From contig NW_020825294.1 of assembly GCF_003286085.1 (NCBI RefSeq), positions 3,534,001 to 3,598,000 of the forward strand: a DNA stretch of 64,000 nucleotides, read 5' to 3'. The notes below the pieces were generated by a model. It was not told the origin of the DNA. It ran no database searches and saw only the letters and a list, made by a program, of their open reading frames with translations. Made by a program: the position numbers and the translations under genes. Positions 9,578 through 22,000 of the stretch are shown piece by piece (the stretch's first letter is position 1; each line of letters opens with the position of its first letter). The stretch comes from Drosophila persimilis (lineage: Eukaryota > Arthropoda > Insecta > Diptera > Drosophilidae).

Positions 9578-12400
9578 TTTCCATTATAATTTTCCATTAC
9601 ACTGCCCTTTCCCTTTTCGTTGGTGTCGGTGTCGGCGTCTGGCAGTTGAGTTATGAATGCTTTTAGTGGCCAAAACAAAAAAAAAATAAAAACTGAGTCA
9701 GTCGAGCAGGTTACCAAAAAAACCAACAAAAATTGACCGCCGCGTGCTGTGCATTTTTGATATGGAACACGTACTATCCAAAATGTATGTGTATATATTT
9801 TTCCATGCAAGAAACCATTTCTGTAGTTGTGTTCTTTCGCATCGAGGGACCAACGACCGTCCTCGAATGTCTTTAGCTTCTTTTGGCGACACATCCGTAT
9901 TTTTGTTGTATTATTTAATGCTTAAATTTTAAACGGTAGCCACTTGTTGCGTAGCTCAGAAGTTGATTTTGTTTCTCTGTTGATGTCGAGTGATTAATTT
10001 TAATTTTTTTTTTTAACAAATCAACGTATTTTGTTTCACGGAAAAGGGAATTTCAATTTCAAGCTGCTTGGCCATTCCCGGAGTCCGGGGGGCTGCCCGC
10101 CAGTCGTTGACCGCTTGGGCCGCGACCTTGCCGTCTGAATTTTCGTTAAATTAAGTTTGCGGTTGCTCCGGGATGCTGTCGGATGCTGTTTTGGATTTTT
10201 CTGGTTTTTATACGCCGCTCTCCAAGGTGATAATTTAGCATATAAATGCCGCTAGAACAAAAGACTTTGGCAACGAACTTGAGCTGCCGATTGTTTTGGG
10301 TGAGTAAACATGTGATTCGGCTTCGATTGGGTTTCTCTTCTGTTATTCTTTTATTGGATGCGCGGATGAATCACGGGAATGCATTGCGGATATATTAGAA
10401 TAATTTGGAAATAGGGGAACAAAATACTACAAATCAATGCCGTACGTTTTCATGGAGAAATACTTTATTTTCTTTTAGTTTATGTTACGTTTTTTAGAGC
10501 AAACCAGCTGATTAGTGTATATACTGAATGGCAAATTGCCAGTCACGTGTGCACGTATCGAGTTGGATAACTTTTATGCGCGAATGTGGATGAGGTTTGT
10601 ATGAATGTATATTCAATTATTTTTTTCATTGATACAAATTCAGCTTATTCCTTAATACAAGTTTCCCATAAGCGAAAGGCTACATTCAATTCTAAGCCTA
10701 AGTTATACCGTACTGTCTTTTGCTTTTTTATAGGAATTATTACTAATAAAAATTTACTTTTCATCCGTATTTTATCCATAAGATCCTTTCACCTCGTGCT
10801 GGTCCTACTTTCCTATCAACTCCTTGTTATTTATATCTAAAACCATTCCAAATCTAAGTCTTTAACAATTATATAAACAGGATCCAAAGTCTATTCCTGC
10901 AATCCCTCTTGAAGTTAAAATTTTGTATAATGTATTATTTTGCATTTCATATTTCCGCTTAATTTTTTAAAGCAATTCCCCTTCTTTGTACAAATAATTT
11001 AACAACTTTTCAAAGTACATACTTCATATTTAATATTCATACGACTTTTGCATATTTTTTCCTAATCTTTAGTGCATATTTATTTTGCATAAAAATTAAT
11101 TGCTCAAAACAAGCCAAAGCTTATCTAATGTTTTTCCAAGTTCTTTGCAAACATTTGGAATAGTTCAAAGAGCGCATTTATGTTTCATTTATTATGCATT
11201 ATTCAACAACATTTGTGTGTGCGTTTTATGGCTAATTTCGCACATCATAAAAGATGTTGGCTGTGCGTCTGCGACTCTCTGCTTTAGCCACATTGCAACA
11301 GAGATAGAGATGTTGTTCTCTGTTTGCTAACCAAATTTGCAACTGTCAAGCACTACCAGATGAGAGATCTCCATCTGAATGGACTGAATGGATGGACTGG
11401 CAAGAGATCACAGAGGCTAACTCGTGGATCTGGCGATGGTGCGTGGCACGGTAGTCGCTTGTAGGAATTCAATTAGCAAATTAAATATTAATTACTTACC
11501 AGCCGGCTATAGATGCTAATTCAATTAGCGGACACCAGAGCTAGTGCCAGGTGCATATCATTTTCAACATTTAATATGGTAAGTTTTTCAATGTACTCTT
11601 TGGAAGAGGGTATGACAGTTTTTCATAGAAATATGGAATACAGAGAAGGTAGAGAAGTATTCTTAACAGGGGTCTGGGGCACCTTTTTCTATTAGACTTT
11701 ATTCGCGAAAGTTTTAAAAAAATTTAAAAAAAAAAAAATTTCACTGGATTCAATTAACAAGTTTACCATAAGCGAAAGGCTACATTCGATTTCAATAAAA
11801 ATAAATAGACGATAGAACAGACATTTTTAATGGTGAAATCTACCAATCTTTTAGCCCAAAAAACCCCAAAAAACATATATCGGACTAATATAGCATATAG
11901 GAATTATCCCATTGCAAGGGTATCTAAAATCTTTCTTAAAATCTATGGGATTTTATTATTTAATTATTTTTTAGTTTTGCGTTGCTTTGGTTTTCACGGT
12001 GACAGGTGTTTCGATATTCTTGACTTGATGATTAAATTTTTTTTAATTTTTTAATGTTTCGTATTAACATTGTGTGAGGTCATCCCCAAAGTGAACCAGT
12101 TTCGAAATCAGTTTCAGTTTCGTTTTCGAAAGTATGCCAAAGTATAGTCGGGCAAGGTCCCTGATCAGGAATATAGCCCTGTAGCTGTCGTGGGGCCCCA
12201 AGTTCCCGGTCAGGTTTTATTTTTGTTGTTTTCTGTGCTCTCCCGCCCGATCTTCTGAGTGCTCCATAAATTCACACTCACTTAGCCGGCAATTAGCAAC
12301 AGCCAAAGCTCTGGCCCCCAAAAGCTTTCGCTCTCCCTCACACGTTTTCCGATCGCTCTCTTACTGTATTTTGTCGGGCGCCGCGCGCCAAAGCTTACTC
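9578..12400. other. Upstream region of mol, no gene seen
   Basis: AT-rich DNA with scattered GC-richer islands, for example 10080-10140 (not open in a plausible frame). It holds two copies of a roughly 30-bp motif (10661-10691 and 11761-11791). Pyrimidine-rich sequence immediately before 12360 leads into the mol promoter. Confidence 0.45.
10661..11791 (+). repeat. Two copies of a ~30-bp dispersed motif
   Basis: The words at 10661-10691 and 11761-11791 share CATAAGCGAAAGGCTACATTC and more, with about two mismatches. They are in the same orientation 1.1 kb apart. A weaker relative (CCATGAGCGAAAAGACACAT) lies at about 19278. The motif could be the end of an old transposable element or a conserved regulatory word; nothing else identifies it. 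Confidence 0.6.
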
Positions 12401-12432
12401 AGTCTTCCGAAGACAGACGCTCGAAGCGGACG
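12399..12432 (+). promoter_or_regulatory. mol: Inr + DPE core promoter, distal mol promoter
   Basis: TCAGTC at 12399-12404 matches the Drosophila initiator, with A+1 at 12401. GGACG at 12428-12432 matches the downstream promoter element (RGWYV) at exactly +28 to +32, the required spacing. There is no TATA box at the right distance upstream. The leader that follows is long, and its splice donor is not certain; CAG|GTACAG near 14311 and CT|GTAAGA near 13693 are candidates. Assignment to mol rests on strand and on mol being the next + strand gene. Confidence 0.6.
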
Positions 12433-15400
12433 CTGAAAAAGAAAACGTAAGACGGAGACGCGAACGTTGCGCAGGCGCTGACGACGATCGAATCGATTCC
12501 AGCAAAAGCAAAAGCCACCAACAGATACGAAACGGAATTGTGTTTTTTAGTTGTTTGCTTTTGTTTCGTGTGTGGTTTGGTGTGTGGTTATGCCATGCAA
12601 AACGCATGGTGGTAGAAAAGAAAATAACCAGAAACCGACAAAAAGTTTGCCAAAAAAAAAAACAACCGCAAAAGCCGCGCTCAATTCTAATTTCTTATAA
12701 TTTGAAAACAGTATTATAACGGTAAAAATCTTTTCTGGAAAAAATCTTTCATCTAGTTATTTGTGTTTATGCTTTGTGTTTTTTTCTGCATAAATAGAAA
12801 TAATAAAAACACATAAAGCAAACAAGCAACAAAAATACAATCCAATTTGCGGGCATCTTAAAAAATAATTAAAACAAATAAAACCAAAAATTGAGCAAAT
12901 TTCGGCCATAATCGTAAAAAGTTAATTAAATAAGTGAAGCCACAGAAACTGTTGCAATTTTGGTTTTTATATAAAAACATGTGCGAAATAATATGCAATG
13001 CATTCAAGTAAATTAAACTGTAATTAAAGAGTGGTTGAGTAATTTATAAAAATACATAAAAATTAAAAGAGCGTTGGTCTTTTATTCAAAATCTACAATA
13101 AATCTTGTGTGTGCTAAATAAAAGAATCAAAGAATTTAACTATTAAACTCAAGTTAATAAAAACCAACTATTTATTGCATCACATATTCCTAAAAATAGT
13201 AAAGAAAAATCCGTGAACAATAGTTCCATAAATTATTAATATATAATCCAACGAAAAAGTGTCAGAAGCTCGACAAAAAAACATGAAAATCTAAAAATAA
13301 AACTTAATCACACACAAAGAACGCCCCCAAAATCTTATGAGATCTGCCGCATATGGTAGTCTCTCCCTCTCGCTCTCTCTCTATCTCTGAGGGAGTACAA
13401 AAAAACGTGCACGTTGTGTTGTTGTTAAATTTTGATGCACATTTTTCCCGTTGTCTTTTGGCCGCCCCTCTCTTACTCAACACTTGCTTTTGTTTGTCTT
13501 TGCCTTCTTCTTCTTCTTCTTTTTATTCCCCCGTTGGGCGCCTGTGTCTGGCGGTGTTTTATCGTTTGCTTTGCCCTTTGGTGTCTCTATGGGTGTGTAT
13601 GCGTGTGTGCATCAGGTTGATTTCGGCTGGTGATGCGTTTTGACTGTGTAATTTCCATGTCGTGAGGCGGCGGCAGGAGGCAGGGCAGACACTGTAAGAT
13701 TACTTCATCTGCAGTTCCATTTCCTATATGGTAGATGATTCAACTTGTTCGCATTCGCGTATATAACTGACTGACAGCACGCCAAACTGACCAGCGCAAA
13801 AATAAAAACTCAAAAAACTATAAACTGACACACAAAAGAAAGCTAACCGAAGTGTTTGGTACCGTGTAGGTTGTTCGCTTCTGCCAGAGTGTCTACTTTA
13901 TGATATAATTTTAGAATGATTCAGAATTGATAGGAAAGTAGCCGGAAAATCAGAAAAGAAATAATAAGATTATACACCAAAATATACACACTTTCTTATA
14001 TTCGATCGCTAATTCTGGGTAAAACCATAATACCCTTTCTTCTGCCGGGGTATCAAAACAGAAACGCAAAAAAATTGCACGAAAAAGCCGGTTGAAGGCG
14101 ACTCTTACATATTTACACGCACCAGCGCTCATTGAACACACAACAAAAACTACACCGAAAGCAACCGCAAAAACAAAAGCAACAACCGACGAAAGCAAAA
14201 GCAACAAGGCGACACAAAAACCTGTAACGCAGGCAGAGACGTCGACAGAGGAGTTTTTAAAGACATTTGCAGAGGCAACCCCGACCACCCCTCAATCCCC
14301 GCACCAGCACCAGGTACAGCTGCGTGTTGATTATGTCAATTTCATGTTTGCTTCATTTCCTCAACAACCGGCAGAGGGAGGGGGGCCAAACAGGCGAACT
14401 GGCAAAGCTGGGCAAAGAGAAGAGAGCCAAGCCAACGGAAAGGGGAGCGGCAGCAATTTCACTTTCGTTGGACTTGAAAATAATAAAAGAAAAAAAAAAA
14501 CCCACACAGCTGCAGTCAGGCGGTAGTCTCTGAGAGACATAATGGAGACAGACAGTGGCCACGAGAGAGAGAGAGAGAGAGAGCAAAAGAAAGAAACGAA
14601 GCTAAAGAGAGTGAGAGTGAGCTGCAGTTGGAAGCTGCGGTGACGCCACTTGCTTTGCGAGGCTGTTGTTGCTGGTATAGTGGACAGTGGGGTGAATAAG
14701 TGAAATGGGAGCGATTTCTAAAGTTAGAATGAAGACATGGCTTGCGAATTAATGTGTCCCACAGTGATAAAGACTTTTTAAATGCGCGACCATCGCAAAG
14801 TGGGCTGCATCCTAGTGCTGCACTGACGCCACTTGTTTTGCGGGCGTTCCTACTAGCCTTGGACGGTTAAATTAAATGCTCAAAGAATTTATAATAGAAT
14901 AGTGAACAGAACGTGCATGAAATAGTAAACTAAAAGTATAAAATTGATTTCTCGAAATCATGAACTATTCGATCCACTGTCTTTCGCTGCCGGAGACAAA
15001 CAGTAGCTTGGAAAGAAAGAGAGCACGTGATAGTCGAAGCGGCGATGATCACAAGATGCAGTGGGAATTTTAAGCGAAATGAGAACCATGTGTGATTGGA
15101 AAGAGACAAGAAAGACGGCATGTTATAAAGTGAATATTAATTGTGATTGAAATCTTTAAAATCAAAGATGATCGTCGATGGATAGACAGCAGCTGCCAGA
15201 GAAAGAGAGCAAGTGAGAGTGAGAGCAAACAAATTAGTGTGTGCTGCGCTGACGTCAGTCTACAATGGGACTTTTAAAAGAAATGCTGGCCACAAATATT
15301 TGACCAAGGAAGCTTTCAATGATTTTCGTAACGACTATTTATATTTTCAATTTGTGATAAAAAATATAAAGCATAAATTTAATAATCCAGCCAAAAGCTC

Positions 15401-18122
15401 TATGCGCTCCACTGTCCGTTATCGCCTTTTGTGTGTGCGTTGGCTGCTTGTTTTTTTCCCTCTGCTCTGCCTATGCCTCTCCCACTTCGTTTCAGTTTCA
15501 TTTTGTAACTGTAATGTCTCTGTTTTCATTGTTGTGTTTGTGCCATTGTTGTTGCTGCTTTAGTGCCTGTAACGTAATAGCGTAATATGCTTGCCGATTT
15601 CCACATGCAAGAGAGACGCTGCGAATGCGTTGAGCTTTACGTTTTGGTGCCAAGTCCAGCGTCGACCGCAAAGCAGCGGCCGCAAAATAGCGGCAGAAAA
15701 ACATTGACTGCGACTGCGACTGCAACTGCGGCAGCGCCAGCGGCTGCATTGTTGTCCGAGCATTGTTGTACGCTTTGCAGGAGAGTGTCTTGATTTTGGG
15801 CAGACGTTAGTGACATACAGAGGGAACTTCTTGGGTTTGCTAAGATATAATCACATTATAATAAAATAAGTCTGTACTTTAATGCTTTTCTTGATAACTC
15901 TGCCAAATTTTGATTAGCTTCGAAATATTTTAGCATACAGTATTTATATAAACGATCGACTGGAAAGAGTATTGACAGCTTCGACCACCTGCACTGGCTT
16001 TCCCTTTCGTGTTGCTTTTGTTGTAAAATTGTGCTAATAAAGCGCGTCGAATCAAAAGCGGCACCAGCTCCTGCCACAAAAATGCGAAGGTCAACCAGCA
16101 GCAGCAGCAGCAAAAACAAAGGCTTAAAAAGCTCACCCCCTACATTTTTGCACCTTGTTAGTTTTTCCATTAATTTTGTTGGCCTTTTTTTTTGTTGCTG
16201 CTGCTGTCAGACTGGCGAAAAATTCTAATTATAAATGAAACAATTTATTACCGGGTTTTTAAAAATAAAATGCAATTTATGTGCAACGTCTGGCGGCGGT
16301 GGCGGCACCGTTGACTAGTTAAACCGGTTCATTGCAACGTGCAACAAACAGCAAAAAACTAAAACTACAACAAATAACATCCAACTCAATGGGGGTGCAC
16401 CCCCCACTATCCTCCCACCTCAGAAGCAGACAGTAAAATGCATTTTCCAAGAAAAACATTTTTCTGGCATTTAAAGAATTGCCAGAAAAAAATGTTACGA
16501 AAATAAATCGAAGATAAATCCAAATGATATAATTCTTTGAAATTAAGGAAATTTATGGAAAATAGATTTACATTTATGCCAAGAACAAATGTTTTTGTGG
16601 TTTTTTTAAACAAAAGAAATAATTAAATCTTTATTGAAAAAAAAAACCAATTCAATTTAAAACCAATATTTACTGCAATATAATTCTCTTAACAAGATTA
16701 TGTATAAATTATACAGAAATTACATGATAAATAAATAACCTCAAACAAAAGATTAATTAAAATGCCTAAAACAAGTCCCTGAATCCCTAAAACAAGTGCA
16801 AAAAACACGATTAAATACAAGCCTTTAAAATGTATGAAAATTTCTTGTGTATAAAGCTGTGAAAACAAGAATTTATTTTCAACAAAAAATTTAATTAATA
16901 AATTAGCTGCAAAAAAGTGTGTGCGTGTGTGCAAAAATTGATGCCAGTCTGCCATTATCGTCTTCATTAATCATAAATGCAAATTTGTACGATTATTTAG
17001 ATAAAACGAGGATATATTATATATTTTGGAATCGGACATCAAAATTGGATTAAACAAAATAAGCAATCATATCGAAATAAAAAAGTTACAAATAAAAAAC
17101 CAATTATTTTGTATGCCGGTTTCTGCTTGACAAGTTTGGTAAGTGAACTTTAAAACAAAAATAAAACATTGATGGATGGATGGAGATTGAACAATAAATA
17201 AATTAAATGTTAATAAAGAACGAATTTCTAAGCATCATTGCGGAACTTGCTAAATCTATAGCCCAAAGGTATACAGTCGATTCGATTCTCATTCTACCCC
17301 TGAGGGGCCTCCATCTGTACGGACTTTCACATGCCAGAACTCGTGCCGTGCTGTGCTGTGTGCTGGGGAAAACCGACTGAATGTTGAGATATCGATCGAA
17401 ACTTACATCCGCGTGCCTCTGTCCACGTAACAAGTTATGCGTATGAGCAATGCTCTTAACCGCTAGCCTTTGCCTTCGCCTCTGTCTTCCCAGCTGAACA
17501 AAAATTTAAAGGGTATAATGGGTTTTTTAATTTCATTGGTTTGGTTTTTGCAACAAAGCTGATGAGTTGATGGATATGAGATCATGGCAATGACGAATCG
17601 GGATGTCTTGAGATCATGGCATGGATCCTGAATGTCTTTCTCAGATGCGAAATTTTGTACTGAAAAGTATTGTATTTTTTATTAGTGTTTCTCCTTTAAA
17701 CGTGTTAGGGGCAGGGATATTTTTACATATTAATTTCTATAAAATATTTTTTATATTTATTTTGATCGTAGTTTTTCCTACAAAATATTTTATAGAAATT
17801 TTAAAAATTTTGCTTTAAATTTCTATTGAGTTATGAGATATGATCAAACGTTATCTTAACCACTATAATATGCTCTTCCTTGATATAAAATTTGAGCTAT
17901 GTCAAGTTTCTGTAAAGAATTTCCTTATCCTTTGGTTTGATATTTAAATTCAGTTAATCGTTCAAATAATATTTATTTTGAGTCTTTAATTTCCATTGAG
18001 TCTTGATTTGAAAACCTCACCACTCGTCTCGCGGTAGATCTTTTGGCCTCAAGTTCAACCTCTAGACAACCTCATTAGCATCTCATTGGTAGTTCCCCAC
18101 GTAATGTTGGTCCTAGGGTATT
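12433..18122 (+). other. mol: mol leader exon(s) and first intron
   Basis: No protein-coding ORF is supported. The stretch contains pyrimidine-rich GAGA-type tracts (13357-13390; 14563-14581 as GA), a TATATAA at 13760 without a good initiator, glutamine-codon-like CAG/CAA runs and AT-rich runs (16440-17160). ORFs such as 14092-14526 and 15856-16170 have repetitive composition and no domain. Where the distal leader exon stops cannot be fixed from sequence alone. Confidence 0.4.
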
Positions 18123-18158
18123 TATAAATTCGCCACCAAAACACACATATTATCATTC
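18123..18158 (+). promoter_or_regulatory. mol: TATA + Inr core promoter, proximal mol promoter
   Basis: TATAAA at 18123-18128 is followed by TCATTC at 18153-18158, an exact initiator match. A+1 at 18155 puts the TATA box at -32. A leader from 18155 could use the donor GCCG|GTCAGT (18266|18267) and splice to the acceptor at 18828, which precedes the start codon. This would give mol a second, TATA-driven promoter. The leader carries ATG codons that are out of frame with the main start. Confidence 0.5.
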
Positions 18159-18828
18159 AATTTCATTCAACACTTAATTATAGTGGCTTTTGCCGACGTC
18201 ATTCACTCCTCAGAGGAGGCAGAAGTCCGGCAGTCAGCAGCTGATGTCGATGATGGTTTCTCGCCGGTCAGTCTCTTAATTGTTCATCGTATCTGAAGAT
18301 TTTCGTTGAAGTCGCGTTTTATTGTTAATTTGTTTGTCGCTGGAATCCGGTTCTAGGTCTCATTTCTGGTTCGCTCAATCTTTGTGGCTTTTCGAAACAA
18401 ACATTTTGTTGAGGCTTTGAATTTAAAATGCCTTTGTTTCAAGGAATGCCAGAAAATCTTTTCCTATTTTTGCTTGGTATCTTTTACATTTCCGGGTAGA
18501 GATACCCCCCACGGAATGGTATAATGTACGTATAAATTGATTTGCATATTTTTTCTCTCTATTTACCAAACTAATTTTTGCATTGAGCTGCCTGTCACTT
18601 GAGGTTTGAAGTATTCGCTACCTAAAAGCTTAGTCACGAATTGCAGATATATGGTATCTGCAAGATGCGATGAGAGCGGTCTTTTTGCATGATTTTGCAA
18701 TGCAAATCTCATTAATTAAGTGCTCTCTCAAAATATACATCCATCCATCCATCCATCGCTTTAATTTTGGGTTTTTTTTTCTTACATATTTATTTTTATT
18801 AATTTATTGATTTTTTTCCCACATACAG

Positions 18829-19031
18829 ATTCCCCTCAAACATCACAGCCATAAGCCTCAACCAGCATGAAAGGCTGGTTCGACGCTTTTCGAGACGATG
18901 GGGGACCAACGCTATATTCATTCTCCAACCGAACACCCGTCACCGGTGATGTCTCCATTGTGGCAGTATCGGTTCTATTTGCCACATTCTATGTGGCATT
19001 TTTGGTCATATTTCCGGGTGTACGAAAGCAG
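18829..19031 (+). CDS. mol: mol coding exon 1 with 38-nt leader
   Basis: Acceptor TTTTTCCCACATACAG ends at 18828. The leader occupies 18829-18866 and the coding part 18867-19031 (55 codons, phase 0 end). Donor is GCAG|GTGAGT. It encodes the N-terminus MKGWFDAFRDDGGPTLYSFS and membrane segment 1. Confidence 0.92.
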
Positions 19032-22000
19032 GTGAGTGGGCCAGTGGGCTACGGGAGTAATCGTATTATTAAATTAACCTCAAATGATCTTCATTTCGAT
19101 TTATTCATTTAACCAGTTCGTAATTTATGTGTTTTAAATACCAGTTCATGAAAATTTAACCTAAAATGGAATCTTTTTTCGACTAAATTAAATTTTGTTT
19201 GAATTTTAAATTAAATTTTGTGGGTTTAATGTATAATTTAAATGTTTTCCAATGACACGGATTCTCTGAAAAAATTTTCCATGAGCGAAAAGACACATGC
19301 GTTCTGAAGAACTAGTTCTTTTTTCTTATATATAAAAAAACCACCATAAGAAATAATTAATTTAATTACTTCAATAATCCCAAGAGATTAATAGCCATGG
19401 GACATTTATTTTGATTATATATATATTTTTTAGATCTAAAAAAATTAACAGCCCAACATTTGCGTGTAATTCAAGTTTCCTGAACCAGTCCCCTGGCATC
19501 AAATTAGATCTAAAATAGTGCTCATAAAAGTCGTACAATCATCGTAAATGAAATACATAAAGTACATTTCATTATCCGTGTAGCGTATAGCCGCAGCCGT
19601 CGAAGTGTGGTATATATTACCATATCGAATATTAATTGACATGCGGATTGTAGCCGCTACTTGAGAACTGAACGTCCGATCCGATACGTTTTCTCACGCT
19701 GCTGCTGCGGCTGTTGCCGGCTGGTCTTCGGTCTGTGGGTCTGTGGTCTGTCTAATTGAATTGTGGCAGTGCCTGTAATCGACGGCACGTTTCCAAACAG
19801 ATGTCAGATAAATCTTGAATAAAAACGATGTATACTTTTGTATAGACAGAGACTTGTGTAAACCCGTTTTCGGGAAGGCGCGCCCTTTTCTTGTCTTTTG
19901 GCGTGGCAATCGAATACCAATTGTTTGCTTAATTAAAGTTTGGCAATACTTCTAACACTTTTCCATTAGCGGTACATTCACAGTCGAGAATATTGGTGAC
20001 TGCACTGGGAGTTTTTAACGCTTACATGTGAATGGAAAAACAGCGGATTTCCGTATGCAAATGGAACAATGAGCCTCTCAAAAAACCTTTTTATTTTCGA
20101 TCTTACTTGACCAGAAAGAGAATACTACGAAAGAATATCCTAGATTCCCAAAACCAGATGTTTTTGATGAAACCTAATCTCTCTTCTCCTATCATCACTC
20201 GTGATCACCACCACCACACCACATGATTAATTATATGTCTTAAGGTTTATCTGATGATGAAAAAGCATATTAACACCGGGTAACAACCAGTGTAGAATCC
20301 CGGAAAGATCACCCTTAATTGGATGTACCATTGATGTTCCTGATTCAAGTTTAAATTTGAGTGCATGAAAGTAGTGCCATTCTTTGTCCATAGCCTCAAT
20401 CAGCGCTTTCGGATGAGCGGAATATTCAATATTTGGCTCGTACTCGAATGTGAGACGAGGAAACGAAGAGGTTGTAAATGGACGATTCACGTGTTGACGT
20501 TTTCTGACATTTTCTCTGTGCCAACTACTAAATATAGTCTCTATATGTCTCTCATTCATTGGAAATGTATCCTTTCGCTTGTGGGAAGTTTGTAAAGGGA
20601 ATGCCGTTGCATTCACATCATATGTAAAATATTTCCATATAGAAATAAAGTAGAATACGATTATTTTCTGTAGAGTCTTCCTAGATATTGTATAATCAAT
20701 TATTATGTTTATTCTTACAGAAATTCACAACATTCTCGACAGTCACTCTGTCGCTTTTTGTGGGTCTAGTCATACTGAGTGAGTACCAGATGTGTGACCT
20801 TCAATTGATATATGTATGAATATGAATATGAATATAATACCTGATTTGCATATGCTCAATCTTTTCACACATCTTTATCGCACCACCAAAAACAAAAAAT
20901 CAACAACAACAACAACAGTCACTCGTTTGGGATCCGCATGGCATGTGGCACATGCAACCATCATTGCACCGTACAAAGCCTTCTCACGCGAGAAGCTACC
21001 AGCTCGGATCGGCACCCACATTGGCCTCATGCATGTCAATGTAACGCTGACGGGTAAGTTTGCCAATCTTTCAATCAGGGGCTTCCCAAGTACGTATCCG
21101 CGAGGAGTACTCGTACTCGTACTCGTATTCGTTGTATTCATCGGGTGAATGGGTGAATGGGTTGTCATATTTGATTATTTCTTGTGCAGGGCCCCCAAAA
21201 GATTGGCATAGCTTCGCTTCTATTTGTGTTTTGTGTTTGTATTTGTATTTGTATTTGAGTCTTTTTTGGTTAAATTTACTTAGGGCTAACGTTTAACGAT
21301 TGGGCATGAGATTGTAGGGTAAACTTTGAGATCGATTTTGTGGTTTGTGTGATGAGGTGACATGGTAGGGTTATCCTTGATTGGTAAATAAGAGGCTTGA
21401 ATATGTATTGAAAATCACTTGTTGATCTGTTGATCTAGAGATTAGAAATGGTTAAGGTCCAATAGAATACCTTTGCGAATGATGAATCCCAAGTACATTT
21501 ATTAGCCCAAGAATATTAAGGTACATTTTTGAATGATTTCAAGGAGGTCTTGGTGGGGCTTGGGGAGGGTTCTTGTTCGTCAAAGAACTGGTTTTAATGG
21601 GATATGTAGGGGTAAAGCTTATAAATTGATTAAGTTCCAGAGAAATGCGATCAATGGAAACATTGTGACCATTCCAGGTACATTTGGGTTCAATTTTTAA
21701 AGGATATGGAGGATTAGGGATAATCCCTATATCACGTAAAAATATTCTAATTGAGTTTTTTACATCAAAAGACACCTAAAAATTCCTGTAAATTAATTAT
21801 AATAATACAAAATAGTTTTTTATTACAAATATTCTAAATCGGCACAAAATTCAAGTCGAAAAAGTAAAAAAATTAATTTATTTTTTGTCAAAAGTTTTGA
21901 TTGTATTTTTTGATCATTTTTTCGTTTCTTTTGGTTTTGTACCTATTTCTATATATAAATATGTATAGAGCTTCTCTAATGATTTGCTTTCCAATTAAAT

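Noticed and set aside
13760-13795. TATATAA as a further mol promoter
   Set aside because: No initiator match at the expected +30 position; kept only as a remark.
14092-14526. 144-aa Thr/Ala/Lys-rich + ORF in the mol leader
   Set aside because: CAA/GCA-type leader composition with no domain; typical of long fly 5' UTRs.
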